From the NCBI RefSeq assembly GCF_902148855.1, contig NC_043958.1, positions 11,269,369 to 11,333,368 on the forward strand: a stretch of 64,000 nt of DNA. Direction: 5' to 3'. The notes beneath the pieces were generated by a model. It saw nothing but the letters and a program-made list of their open reading frames with translations. It was not told the origin of the DNA and ran no database searches. How positions within the stretch are numbered: position 1 is the stretch's first letter; every line of letters starts with the position of its first letter. Positions 35,805 to 57,700 of this stretch are shown one piece after another. The position numbers were made by a program, and so were the translations under genes. This stretch comes from Sphaeramia orbicularis (lineage: Eukaryota > Chordata > Actinopteri > Kurtiformes > Apogonidae).

Positions 35805-36900
35805 ATGTATTTATTGTTTTGTTTTGAAATCAAACTCTGCATTTTATGCTTTCTTTAATTGTATATTTAATGTTGACATATTAAATGACACTGACATGAT
35901 GGGACACATAGCTAGAGGAAAAAGTGTTTTTAGTTTTGCATCATAAAATGCAATGAAAGCTAAATAAGGGAACATGCCTTAATACAACTACAGAGATAAG
36001 ACAACTCAAACTATCAAGTGTACCAAGTTTATCAACAAAGAGGTTATGATTGTGTAAGTTTTTATCTAGGGGCAAAGGAGCAACAAGATCTAAGTATTAC
36101 TACATGATAAAAAACAAGTCAAGGCACTTGTGACTGTGTGTTTGTCAACTTAAAGTTTTATCAGGGTGATGCTCTGATTTAGTCACTTTTGAAGTTATAT
36201 TTCAGTTTGTAGAAACTCTCCTGCCATCTTTTTAATGTTGTTTGACTTTGTTTTGTATATTAAATTATAAGTATTCTCAGTTTGGGCTGTCAGATTGCTA
36301 TTTTCTTTCTTTCTAGAAGTGTCATAAATCTGAGCCACTGATGAGTTAGAGAAATAAGGGAAAGTTGTGGGGAAAACAGTGACTAAAAAAAGACTTGCAC
36401 TGCATTGTCAACATTAAATTGTGTTAGACTGAGGGGCTGTCGATTCTTTTGCTCACTGATTTATCAAAGGGTACAGATAAAAATGGGATGTTAAGCTGTC
36501 AGGGATTTTTTTTACCAAGCTATTGTCCATTTCTGAGCTTTGCTGTTATTTATGATATGTACATAAGATCACTACGGTGGTGTGTTCTGTCTGCTCTTTC
36601 TATCATATTAAGTTTTGTAAGAAAAAAAAAAAAAAAAAAAAATAGAAGTCAAGTTACAATAATCTTGCAGTGCTGTACAATTCTAAAACACTTTTCAACT
36701 TGTACATGTCAAAGTTTTTAGTTGTCAATTATATTTGTGTTATTGTTGCAGTGAATGAAAATGTATAAAATTACATAGTAGTCATGCTGGATTACCAATG
36801 TATCAGTACCACCATTACGCAGCAGTTTCAGTATAAGCTTTTACTGTAATAAACAGTTTATGAATGAGAATAAGCCAATAAAGTTATTTCAACTTGTTTT
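35805..36900 (+). promoter_or_regulatory. ABCB6: ABCB6 3' UTR and poly(A) signals
   Basis: No gene follows the stop for 2.3 kb. Canonical AATAAA hexamers are at 36850-36855 and 36879-36884, giving a 3' UTR of about 1.1 kb. A run of about 21 A lies near 36620-36642 and is genomic, not a processed tail. Confidence 0.6.
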
Positions 36901-37204
36901 ACCTCATAATGAGGCCCATAGAATGTGTTTGTCGTCATGTAAACAATTTGCATTGGTTTGTTTATTTGAACAATAAAAATATATTTTTTAAATTGTTTGA
37001 GTCTAATTTAAAAAAGAAAATACCCACAGTTCTTCTGGTCCATAATATATTGATTATACAGATTGATATCCTTCCAAATATTAGTAGTATTGTATGCCAT
37101 CATACTTTTGTACAGTAGATAGAGGTATATACCTTAATCCCATTTGCTGACCGCCAATATACCGAGAGAGGAGGAAGATGCATGCATTCGAGACCATAGG
37201 CAAG
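36901..37204. other. intergenic, nothing recognised
   Basis: AT-rich spacer after the ABCB6 3' UTR with no coding or repeat signal I can name. Confidence 0.4.
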
Positions 37205-37700
37205 ATTTTTTTTGTTTGTTTGTGTTTTTATTGAACAACTGAAAAGTACAAACTCTCACTGAGGATAATAATACAGTAATACAAATGAACATAAGTAAAA
37301 TTAAGTACAAAAAATCATGGGGATATATAAGACAAGGGCAGAAATACATTCAAGTACAATATGGTGCAAATAATTAGGCATTTTAAATTAATGTATAGGA
37401 GCAGAGATGCAACAGAGAAGATTCTTCAAATTAAAATAATAAATAACAAGCAATGTTCTGACTTATTTTCATTGCAGTTTTGTTTTTTACTAATTTTCTT
37501 AGGGACAAGACAAACATTTTAAATTCATTTGTAAATTCAGAAAAGGAGGGCTTATTATTTCTCCGTTTCGCACAGTGGATATGATATTTACCCGATAACA
37601 AACTTATGTTAATGATATCTGAAACAGATGAGGCCAAATTGATTACAAATTGATTGATACCTGAATAAACCTTCCAGGTGCTCCTTCATCAAAGCTGTGG
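37205..37700 (-). repeat. antisense poly-A retroelement 3' end
   Basis: Begins with a T-rich run then TTTTTATTGAACAAC and continues as an A/T-rich, non-coding block, the reverse of an A-tailed LINE 3' UTR. Family not assigned. Confidence 0.45.
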
Positions 37701-37846
37701 AAAATCATTGCTTCCTGTCTAAATAAAACAGGATTAATGAATAGATTATAGTTGGTAGCTTCGGTATACTATAGTGTACATAGTACTTTATAGCTGCTAG
37801 TTATTTATCTTTTTTTTTTTTTTTTTTTTTTTTTGTTTACCTCCGC
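37701..37846. other. spacer with poly-T
   Basis: A run of about 25 T at 37810-37835 within unremarkable AT-rich DNA. Confidence 0.6.
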
Positions 37847-37937
37847 CCGCACTCCAGTCCAATAGGTGGCGGTAAATGCACCTTTCATTTGGTTGCCAAC
37901 TGCCATTAAAAGTAAAGAAGACGAAGAAGATGAAGGC
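37847..37937 (+). repeat. fish retroelement tail with GAA repeats
   Basis: The text AATAGGTGGCGGTAAATGCA, TTGGTTGCCAACTGCCATTA and a GAAGA-rich end is a very common teleost dispersed tail in my memory. It lies about 200 bases upstream of the CNPPD1 ATG, in or beside its promoter. Confidence 0.6.
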
Positions 37938-38141
37938 TGAAGCTGTCATGGTCTGACTGCTCTACTGCGCCCCCTGTTGGATCTGTATGGAAGACCGCTG
38001 GATCCGGGCTGTGTTTTCTGCGGTCAGGGCGTGTAGCATAGCTAAGCTGTACGGCACAAATTGTACCAGCGAGGCGGGGGGGCAAGGCAAAACAGTCGTT
38101 TCCTCTACATTCGGCCGACAAATGTTTTACTTGTAGCAATT
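37938..38141 (+). promoter_or_regulatory. CNPPD1: CNPPD1 promoter / 5' UTR
   Basis: A short GC-richer stretch with several CpG (38000-38115) immediately before the CNPPD1 ATG, in contrast with the AT-rich flanks. The transcription start is not readable. Confidence 0.45.
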
Positions 38142-40961
<2,820 letters not shown>

Positions 40962-42243
40962 ACACCAAGCAAACTCCAGTGCTATCAGCCTGTAGTAATG
41001 GACTCTGGAAATTAAACCAGCATTGTTTTCATGATGCGTTACATCACATTTTTATTTACTTTTCCAGATCTCGATTACAGGCGCAAAAGTACGAGCAGGC
41101 ACGTTCTCTGAAATAATACAGCACAGGGTGAAAAGTCAATCATCAATCACAGTTCAACGTTACAGACATAGTTCGCCATCAATTAAATGCCACAGTTTTC
41201 AGTTATTGCTTTGCATCTTTTTTTCACATTTTCACAAGAAATGAAAATGGGTGTTCTGATACGCTTTCGTTGCCTACATTCATATTGTTTTGTAACCATA
41301 TTTATCACCATTAGGGAATGCAGACTTGTCGGATGAGAAATGGGAGCCTTTATCGTTGGTGTGTTTCACGTTTGTATATCAGTGAATGAGTATTTGCCAG
41401 ATCTGTGAAAGCATGGGAAGTATGAAAGTTTCACAGCAAGTTTGAAGAAGGGACACAGCTAGGTTTGTTGCTTTGAAATTTAACTCTTACATCTATGTAT
41501 TTGCTTTATGTTAACTGTTTCCTCAAAAAAAAAATTGCAACGGAAGTTTACATCAGATACTTGCTGATTGCACTGTTTTGGAAAACAAATTCTCAACACT
41601 TTTTTAGGAGAAAGTCTAAGAAAGAAAACAATTTGAATCCAGATTGTTCCCATACCTCAGTAGAAATGTCACTGCTCAAAGGAGAGCATTTCTAAGAACG
41701 TTGTCTCAGTTCAATGAAGTGAAGTTAACCTTTTTGTTGTATTTTTCTTTTATCATCATGTGATATGCATTCTGTTTGGCAGTGGGGTGCATGACATGAC
41801 TATCACTCATTTCATTTAATTTTTTACTTTTTCTCAATGTGGTGGAAAGTTTGTATGAAGGAGATTCTAGATATTCTGGTTGGGGTTCTTGAAGTGAATG
41901 CTTCTAATACAGTAGCATTTGTACATACATTTTCCAGTGATAACTGCAGTATTTTTGTGTATTAAGTTTGGAATTTGCACATCAAGCTCCCTTTCTGTTG
42001 CAGCACGACATTTCACTCCAGTTCTACCGCGTTCTCAAACATATCACTTTAAAACATCAGAGAAAAATGTTAAAGATGGACAGTTTTGACAAGAAAACTG
42101 CTTTTAGAGTCAAAGTAACACGGCTCCCTGCGTATTTACATTGTAACCAAACCTTTGACATATTCCCCAGAAGCACAATTTGCTTTAATTTTGTAAATGA
42201 TGTAAAAATCTGTAAAGGAAAAAAAAAAACCTGAATTAATAAA
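40962..42243 (+). promoter_or_regulatory. CNPPD1: CNPPD1 3' UTR and poly(A) signal
   Basis: About 1.28 kb without another gene, ending in a canonical AATAAA at 42238-42243. The next gene starts only about 450 bases further on. Confidence 0.65.
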
Positions 42244-42539
42244 GAATGACATTTGTGGCATTTTAGTGTCTGTGTTAATATGACACAACATCCTGCATGC
42301 ATTTCAAGAGTGTTTTTAAGTCAATATGTTCTTTAGTTGCAAGGTTAGTATAAATTCTGACATAATTTGCACCATGTTTAACTATAATAATCCATATTTG
42401 ACCATTAAAAGCAATAATTATCGAGCTTAAAATGAAACAAATGTGATCTGTAAAGCAGTACATAGTTAATACACTGAGAATAACATGTTTTACAGAGATC
42501 AGACCTAGGCCTTGGTTTGTCCCTCCCACTGAGCTTGTG

Positions 42540-42690
42540 CCAACTTCTTTTACCCCCACCCCCCCCACCCCCCCAGCCTGAAACATACCACCCGAGAACT
42601 CCTAATATAGACCCAACTGCACTGAGGACAGGATCCTAGACTCAAAGTCACCAACGCTTTGGAGTTTGCTGTGTTGAAAATAACATTTTC
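42540..42690 (+). promoter_or_regulatory. PRKAG3: PRKAG3 promoter candidate
   Basis: A C-rich run (42549-42573) and, at about 42600-42609, CCTAATATAG, which is one base short of a CArG box and also TATA-like, about 80 bases before the ATG. Serum response factor control would fit a muscle gene, but this is inference from one imperfect site. Confidence 0.3.
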
Positions 42691-49026
<6,336 letters not shown>

Positions 49027-50640
49027 CACCGGGGGTCCCTTTCCCTCCTTTAACGCCCGTGTAGGCTTGAGTCCTGGTCGTGTACAGTGGAAGGTAGGCC
49101 TCTGGAGCTTCTCCCCCACCTAAGTATCCCCCAACCCAACCACTCACACTGTTGTCAGCACCCAGAGGTCTTGACCCCCATATGTCATCTTCTCAGAGCA
49201 ACAGAAAACCCTGTGCTACTTTCAGACGAGTCTCACTGAATGCTGTGCATGACTGCATTCAAACACACATGGACTCCTGTATCCTCACTGCTGGAGAATA
49301 ATACTTAACATGCCACATTTATCAGACTTCTGAAAAGATTTTTTCATTTCAGAGATGAGACTGAAATGAAAGATGCCAAGAAAATGAAGAATTCCCCGGC
49401 TGTGCTGCTGTTTACATACAGATATTAATGCTCTTCATGCTGTTTACTGTGTTTGGCACATGTTGAGGTAAAAATGGACACAGTGAGCTGACCATTTTGG
49501 CCACTCTTGATCAAATTGATCAGTATGTTTACTCAGTGTTGTATATTTCTGTATTAAACGTTTCTATCAAAACATGTTTTAGTGTTCTGTTGTGAAGAAG
49601 AATTGAAGCTATGACTGAAATTGCTGGGAGCAGGCTTATACAAAAAATATAAATAAATACTCACCATAAAAAATCAGTCATACAAGGGAAAAATAAATGG
49701 AACCATTTATTGAATAGAACATAAATGTTTATCTGATAAGAAGTGGCAGCTCAAGAGTAACAGAGCTGTCCTATGAGGCTGAGCACAGCAGTGTTTTGTC
49801 CTTTATGTAATGTGCACAAGTGTCTTCAACCACACGGTGGTACACTTGGGCTTTAACCCCATACTCTCTACACAGTAAACAAGGAAACACGTGACTGCAT
49901 TTTTTTCTCATCCGTGACGGGCCTTGTGATCCGTCCGCCCATCTGTGACATTGGTTCAGTAAGCGATCACAAATTATCACCAATTAAACCGGAAATAGAC
50001 GTTGCCTTCAAAATAAAACTTAAAATGACGAAAAAGTATTTGTCCCCTTTATGGTGTTAGAATATTTACCGAGACAGCCCTGATGGTCAAAACACAATAG
50101 TATTTCGAAAAATATAACAAAATGTTGGGCTTTTTGATGTCATGTCTATATAAACCAGCTGCCGTTATTCTTCTATCATTATGTGAAAATAAACAGAGTT
50201 TGTATGTCTGGAACCTTAGAAGGTTAAATGAAATAAAATATATGGACTAAACATTTCCCTCACTTTTGTACTCATTTCCATGTATATATTAATTCGATAG
50301 TGACTATGACGTATTTATTTACTTCCTTTACATTATTAAATTATGTTATCCTACTTTAATTTTATATATCATACAACCATGAACTCACAAGTACATTTTA
50401 AAAATATTTTTAGAAATATACAAAGATTATAGGACAAGGCACACAGTACAGGGAGTTTGCATGGGTAAATAAGGAGGGAAGGAAATAAGATTAAAATGTG
50501 CATTTGTATATACAGACAGACAGAAAGATCTAAGACCGACCTATGTTATCTGTCAGTGCCCACAATGTAATATTTTTACATAAACGTCTTAAATTAATGC
50601 CTAAATGTGTATAAGTACTCTCCAAACTGATTCATGGTGT
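49027..50640 (+). other. PRKAG3 3' UTR and spacer to RETREG2
   Basis: A variant poly(A) signal ATTAAA lies at 49553-49558. After it there is AT-rich spacer without coding signal or an obvious complete mobile element. Confidence 0.5.
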
Positions 50641-50800
50641 GTTTTATTTTACGGGTCCCGGCCACTACAAACTGCGACATGAGGCTTTTATTTTGACAGT
50701 AATATCCGGAAGTTGCTTTTCTTCTAGCCCTTCCAGCTTGTTGGTAGTCTTTCCATATACCCCGTGATCTCCAAAACAACATAACAAAGTGGGGGAAAAC
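50641..50800 (+). promoter_or_regulatory. RETREG2: RETREG2 promoter / 5' UTR
   Basis: The stretch directly before the ATG; CpG density climbs from here into exon 1 (50801-51054), which is the most GC-rich coding segment of this part of the window. Confidence 0.4.
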
Positions 50801-51718
50801 ATGGCGAGCGGAGAGGAGGCCAGAAGACGCCCCTCGGTTACCTCCTCTTCGGTCGGCCTGGAGGCTCTGTTCCCTGCCGGGACATCGGAGCAGGCCTGCG
50901 GCGACGGAAACCCGGAGCTCGTCCGTCTGCGGGAGCGTCTTCAGGGTTGGCTATCGCAGTACGAGCCCCTGCTGCTATGGGTGCAGAGGCTGCTGGTCTG
51001 GGAGAGGCCGTTGTACAGCATCTCTGTCGCCCTGACACTCAACACATTATTCTGGTAACCGTCGAGTGTGTGTTTTAAGTGTTTGTCACCTCTCTGACAG
51101 CTTGATAAGGCTGCATTAAAGTGCCTCATGAGCTCTGCGGCTAACGCTAGCGAGGATATTACGAGTAAATGTCAAGATAAGTTAGCTAATCCCACGTCTT
51201 TAGCTTAACGCTAGCATAGCTCGCAAGACACTTTAAACTTTATTTACAGCACAGGAAATTTGGCGTCATGCATTTAACTCTGCCAGCAAATATGACACTA
51301 CACTGATAAAATGAAACAGACGGATAATAAGAAGTCAAAGTTATTTTAGCTGGCACACCTGTTAGCTTTTGCACAGCTCGTAGTAGTAAACACTCATGTC
51401 ATGCTGAGTGGATTCAGGCCTTTTAACCAGCTGTTAGTGACAGATAGTTTCTGTCTCTTTACTTTATACAGCAGAATACAACCACACTATACTATCTAGC
51501 AATATTTGTCACGATATTAGCGCTAATAATTGTAACTAATAACTAAACGACAACGGGTTTCGCTGACAATAGGTATGCATTTATTTGCAGAGTTACAAGA
51601 ATTATTATAGTAAAATGTATCTGTATAGCACTCATAAGAAAGAGTATAACAAAGTAAAATACATGATTATACATGAATTAACATGCCTGCATAACGAATA
51701 ATAACTGAACAAGATACT

Positions 51719-51751
<33 letters not shown>

Positions 51752-54700
51752 TAGAATTGAACTAGAGCAGTCTAAAATATAGCATCGAGACCTTTATGGT
51801 GTAACTCAAGGGTTAAGAATAAAAATAAACCTTTAAAAAAAATTATAAGAGAGCCTTTTGATAAAAATAAGTTTTCAAAAGAAATTTGAAAGGTGATATG
51901 GATTCAGCAGGCAGGTCGCCCCACAGCTGAAGAGCCCGAACAGTGAATGCTGGATCTGGTTTAGGTCTCTGTCTGAGGGTCTCAGGGTTCATACTGATTC
52001 ATAAGAAGACAGGAGCTCTGATGTATACTTTGGGACCCAGCCATGAAAAGCTTTAAAAGAAATGAGTAAATCCTGAAATAAACAGATAACTTGTGTATCT
52101 TTGATACATTGGAGTAATCTCTATGTTTTCATGGGTATTTTGGACAGTTTGAAGTTATTAACAACAGCTTTTTAAAAACTAGATGTATATCTTGAGCAAT
52201 GGAACTAAAACCGTATCATTATTTTTTTCATCTGGTAGATTAACCCTAGTTACAGTTTTCACATGCCTTATCATGCTCTCCGCTGGTGTTTGACTGTGTG
52301 GGTGTTTTTACTTTATGCCACTTCTGGCTCCAAAAATGCAAGCAGCTCAGCTCTGTGACCATCCATCTTCCTCTTGATCTCATTCCAGAGGTTTTCAGTT
52401 GGGTTCAAGTCTCTGGAGCTGTATCGTTTACATTTGTTCAGCATAACTTTAATGCTGTTTTTCCATGTGTTTACCTCAGGCTCCTGTCATCCACATCCCT
52501 GCGGCCTCTCTTCTTGTTAAGTGTGTCCCTGCTGGGACTGATGCTACTGGAAAGATGGAAGCCTAAGTTGCCCATCATTACTGGTAAGCCCATAAATGTC
52601 ATCCACAAACTCTGTCAGTCATTGCTTAAACAGATCCCTATGGTTGATGAGTCAAATTAAATAAATATTTTCAGGACGGCATATTGAAACTAAGGACAAG
52701 CAAGTTTATCTTAACTTTTTACCAAAGATTATTGTTATACTGAAAGAAGACACACTAAGGTTGTATATGTCAGCAGTGAAAAGATTTTCTATACAGTAAT
52801 TCTATAACAGTCATAATGATTAACTACTGAATGATACTAAAAAATAAAAGTCTGTGATGTCTTTCATAACAGGTTTTCATATCTGATGTGATTAAATTGA
52901 GGAAATTGCTTGCTTATGTATCTGAGAATAAAAAATGTTTCACATTTGTTAGAAGGCTCAAGTAATGGTTTTAAGTTTAGCTTTTTCTTGTACTTGTATA
53001 TAAGACTGTAACTAAGGTATATATAACATGTAAAAGTTGCTGCAAAAAGCCTCTTCAGTATAGTGATGGTAATGTTATTGACCTGATTAGTGTGATTTAG
53101 ATAAAGCCCATTTTCTAGACACTTTAATCAATATACATGTTTTTATGAGAAAGTCTTTTTCATCCCTCAGGTCTCTGTGTGAGGGTAAAAACCTTTTGAA
53201 TCCTGTATTTTGCTGCTTGTTGCTTAGTAACGTCATGATTTCTTTTTAGTCACTTTCAACATGGTTTTGTTTATGATCTGCTGCTAATGGTGTTTTTTAT
53301 TTGACTGCAGTTCAACATGCAGATGCTCACCCAATACAAAGGTGAGTGATAATAGCATTCTCTTTTGTCTCTTTCATACTGATCTTATACACTGCAGCAT
53401 TGTCTAAATAAAGCATGGCGTGTCATCATTACTACTTTTAGGCTTCCAATCTAGTTTTGTCTGTTAATCTGTGTATCTTTTACGCTGCTGTTATAACATG
53501 AACATGGAATCTGGCCCTGCTTCTTTAAACATGGTGAAGTGCAGCCTGAGGCATGTTAAGTACAGGTTTTTGCTCTTGAAGGTACTGATTTTGTCACTGT
53601 CTTCTTGTGTTTGCCGCTGTGTGTTTGCATACAGTGAAACGATTAGTGCGGAGCAGCGTCTGCTCAGCGTTCCTGAGCTCAGCCACCACCTGGCTGAAAG
53701 CTACCTGACCTGGTGTCTGTATCTGCAAGAGATGCTGCAGTACAAACGACAGAACCATGGCAAGGTACAGTACTTTGACTCTGTCCCTCTAGAGAACATG
53801 GATAAGGATAAGATGAATTAACAAACCCCGTAGCAGTTTTCTACTATCGTAATAGAAAAATATCATAAACTTCACAGTAGACGGATTCCAACAGAACACA
53901 CAGTACACTCAGTACGTAACAGTCCACCACTACTTGATATCAATAAAGAGTTGGATAAGGTTAGAGAATACATGATTAGGAACAGAAGACTGTCAAGACT
54001 TGCTTTAGGAATGTTTTAAAATTGTAAGATATCAAGTTATGAAATCTTATCACTGAACTTTAAAATTGTTTTCCATCTACATTAACTCCTGCTTCATGAA
54101 ATACATTAGGATTAAAAATCTTAAGGTACATGGGTGTCCTAATGGCTCAACCAGCGGCGCACATACCATACACTAGGGCTGCACGATTCTGGCAAAAATG
54201 TGACTCACGATTTGTCGCTTAGAATTGAGATCACGATTCTCTGGCACGATTTTTTTCACAAAATGTTTATTGCACTGCTGTCAAGGAAAATGGGTTATTT
54301 TACCGCTGATTCACGTCTTTCATATCACTCCGCAAGTAGTCCAGTTACTTATTGTCCCAGTTGCTAAGCAGTGTCAGCTGATCTGTGAAAGTTTGCTGCG
54401 CAAAGAAACTTCCCAGCTGCCACAATGGAATTTTTTTAATATGACATTTTTGGAGAGGGCGAGACTTTTGATTTTTGGTTAAAGGCCAAGTTATCCTCAC
54501 CAACAAAGAAAAGAAAAGGAGAAGAAGAAAAGCGCAGAAGTCAGACAAGTGAAACCGAAAAGACACTTGGATCTGGATGACAGAAAAGAAGACTGACATG
54601 AGATTAACATCGCCAAATGCGAACCTTTATTGGGCACGAGTTCAGGTGGGTGACTCACCACCATCACTGGGGTTCTCATCCATTTCACTTTCTTTACCAC

Positions 54701-57700
54701 AGACATTCCTCCGCTGTAATTCACTCTTTCCTCACTCAACTGCAGCCGACAGCAGCAGGCTCACATGTTGTAAAGACACTTCACCATTAGTTGAGGGAGG
54801 AGGCGGCGGTGGTTCTGTGTTTGTGGGCATTTGTTTGTAATGCAACCCGTGAAATAAAATGCTTAAGAATCGTCTGTTTAGAAATGAGATCGCGCACATG
54901 TGTGAATCGAGATTGCGATCTTTTAACAATTAATCGTGCAGCCCTAACACACACTCATGCACACACACACACCACAGCCTCATCACAGTGGTCTGAGTTT
55001 GACTCTCGAGGCTATTTTCTGCATGCTATTCTCATACTACTTTCATACCATCTCCTCACTTGGTTTAATCAAATAAAGGTAAAAAAAAAAAAAAAAAAAT
55101 CCCAGAAATAACGCTTAAACAGAAAGCTATAGCTGGGGAACATATATGTATATATATATATATATATATATAAATTCCGTACATTGTTCAAAATAGGTGT
55201 CTTAATTAACCTATACACTGTATGTGTACAACCAGCAAACAGCTATAGCAAAATTGCAGCTGGTCTGTCTCCATTCCATTGCTTTTGTTTCAGATGCTAG
55301 AGCAGGTTTGTCAAGATACTTTAATTTCTTGTGGACATTTTTCAGACTTTTCCATGAAATGTGGGCCCCTAGTGAGCATTAAAACCACACCAGTCCCACC
55401 TCCCTTTTCCTTTTATATTTTGTTATCTTCAGCAGCTGCAGTTACTGTATTATCACTTGGACTTGTTGCTGATCAGCAAAGCTCACATATGCAGATGTTT
55501 CCAAGGAAATTGCAGCAGCTGATGTCACTGTTTTAACGACTGAAAACTGCCAGAATGACCGCAAATTTCACTTCACTCAAAACAAATCACATTGATCATA
55601 TTAATTCCATATCTTGCCCAACCCTGCCTTAGGATTGGCACATGGCACTAGAATAAATATAAAATGCAAGTTATGATAGAGGATATGTTCTAAAGCATAA
55701 GAAACCCTTTAATATCCTTTCTTCATAAACAATTCAGCAAATGTTTAGTCTTAGACTTGTTTGTGTTGGGAATATGAAGCATGTATTTAGGTGATGTTTA
55801 AAATAGCTTCAGCTCGTATACAAGTTCTAACTATCTGATTGCACTAAGCACTGTAGTTGCAAGAACAATTTTAGACATTCTCCTCTATCATATACTGCGT
55901 AAGCACTCTTCACACCTGCAGCGATGATGATATTGCCTCTTAAAGGTGTAGTAACCTTTATCTTTTCTTGTCTGCCCCCCAGTTCTGTGTGATGATGTGT
56001 ACTGGCTGTTTTGTCTTGGCTGTGGTTGGACATTACGTACCAGGAATCATGATCTCCTACATCATAGGTGAGCTGCTGCCTATTTCATTGTCCTAAAAGG
56101 CCCAGACTGCCTTATTGTGTTTGGGGTGTGGTAAAAGGCAATAATAGACGGGAGCAGAGTGATTACATCATGCTGTGGTTTTGCATGCTTTGTTAGTACC
56201 CGATATCGGAATCCTGTTGGTGCAGGATCGTGTTTATCTCACAGGGCATACCTGCAATTTATGTAAATGTATTTACTAACATTTGAGTCTCATTTTGAAT
56301 ACATAATTTTGTCCTTGTTAAGACATTTGAATAATGTCTACAAGTCTGAACTATAGAATACACAGTGTTTCCAATTGTCATTTCATGGTCTGTTGATGTG
56401 TTCAGTCCTGAGTGTGCTGCTGTGGCCACTGGTGGTCTACCACGAGCTGATCCAGAGGATGTACACCGGCCTGGAGCCCATCCTGATGAAACTGGACTAC
56501 AGCATGAAGGGAGATACAGAGCCCCGCAAGCATGACAAGAGGAGTAAGTATTACACAGGGTTCCCGTGGGGTCTTAAAAGTCTTGAATTTACAAATCTGC
56601 ATTTAATACCTCAAAAATAAAGTCTTTAAAAGATATTATGTTTGATATGATAGGTGTTCAATTCTGTTTTTGTGTTTAAATGTGTCTGTTAAATGTCCAA
56701 ACTCCAGAGAAAGTAACATTAGTCGACTCAGATCCACTCATTTCAACCCAGCAATTTATATTGAAATTAGGAACCAATTATCGCAAACTTTGCCCCCGGT
56801 GAGGAATGACTCATAATGGTGGGAATTGGCATTGGAGTAAATGAATACATTTTCCTAAATGCTAGGAGTCCCACATTTTTGCCTGCATGGCCATGAAATA
56901 GGCTATGAAATGGGCTTTAAATTCTGTTGTAAGTAGTCTTAAAAAGGTCTTAAATTTAATTTAAAGAAATCTGTAGGAACCCTGCACACACAAATACTAA
57001 AATATCAACCTTTCACAGAGAACAGTTTGTCAAATTTGCGTGGCTCAGGTATGGAAAAAAGCTATCATTATCCATTATATTGAATGCAATGAGTACAGCA
57101 ACAGCAATTACCTTTCAAGCATTGACTTTTCATATTAAGATGTTAAAAAAAAAAAAACCATAAAATCTCAAGGAAATGTATCATGTGCTATGACTTGCTG
57201 GCCCCTCCCTGCACCATTTCAACACCAGTGTTGTATGTTTCTGTACAGAATAATCTACACTTCCAACCCACATGTAGAATGCACATGTTATGTCTGTTTT
57301 GGAAATTTCATTCCTACTTTTACGTAATCTCCACAATCATTGACGCTGAAATTATTCTATGTAATTGACTGAAAACAAAAAAAAGAAGAAGATGATCAGT
57401 TTTAGAGTAGACAGTGTTGCACTCAGTTCCACCCATTCCATCCCGACAATTTATGTTGAAATTAGGAACCAGTTATCGCTAACTTTGCCCCTGGTGAGGA
57501 ATGACTCAGAACAGTGGGAATTAAAGCATTGGAGAAAATACATATATTTTCCTAAATTTTACAAGTCACAAATTTTTGCCAGTTTGGCCGTGAAATAGGC
57601 ATAAGTTCTGTTTTAAGTAGACTTAAAAAGGTCTTAAATTTAACTTGTAGGAACCGTGATTAAAGAGACACAAGTAGACATGGGTCTGAGTCACAGCATG

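Noticed and set aside
36620-36642. Poly-A run as sign of a processed pseudogene
   Set aside because: It lies within the ABCB6 3' UTR without any upstream spliced copy.
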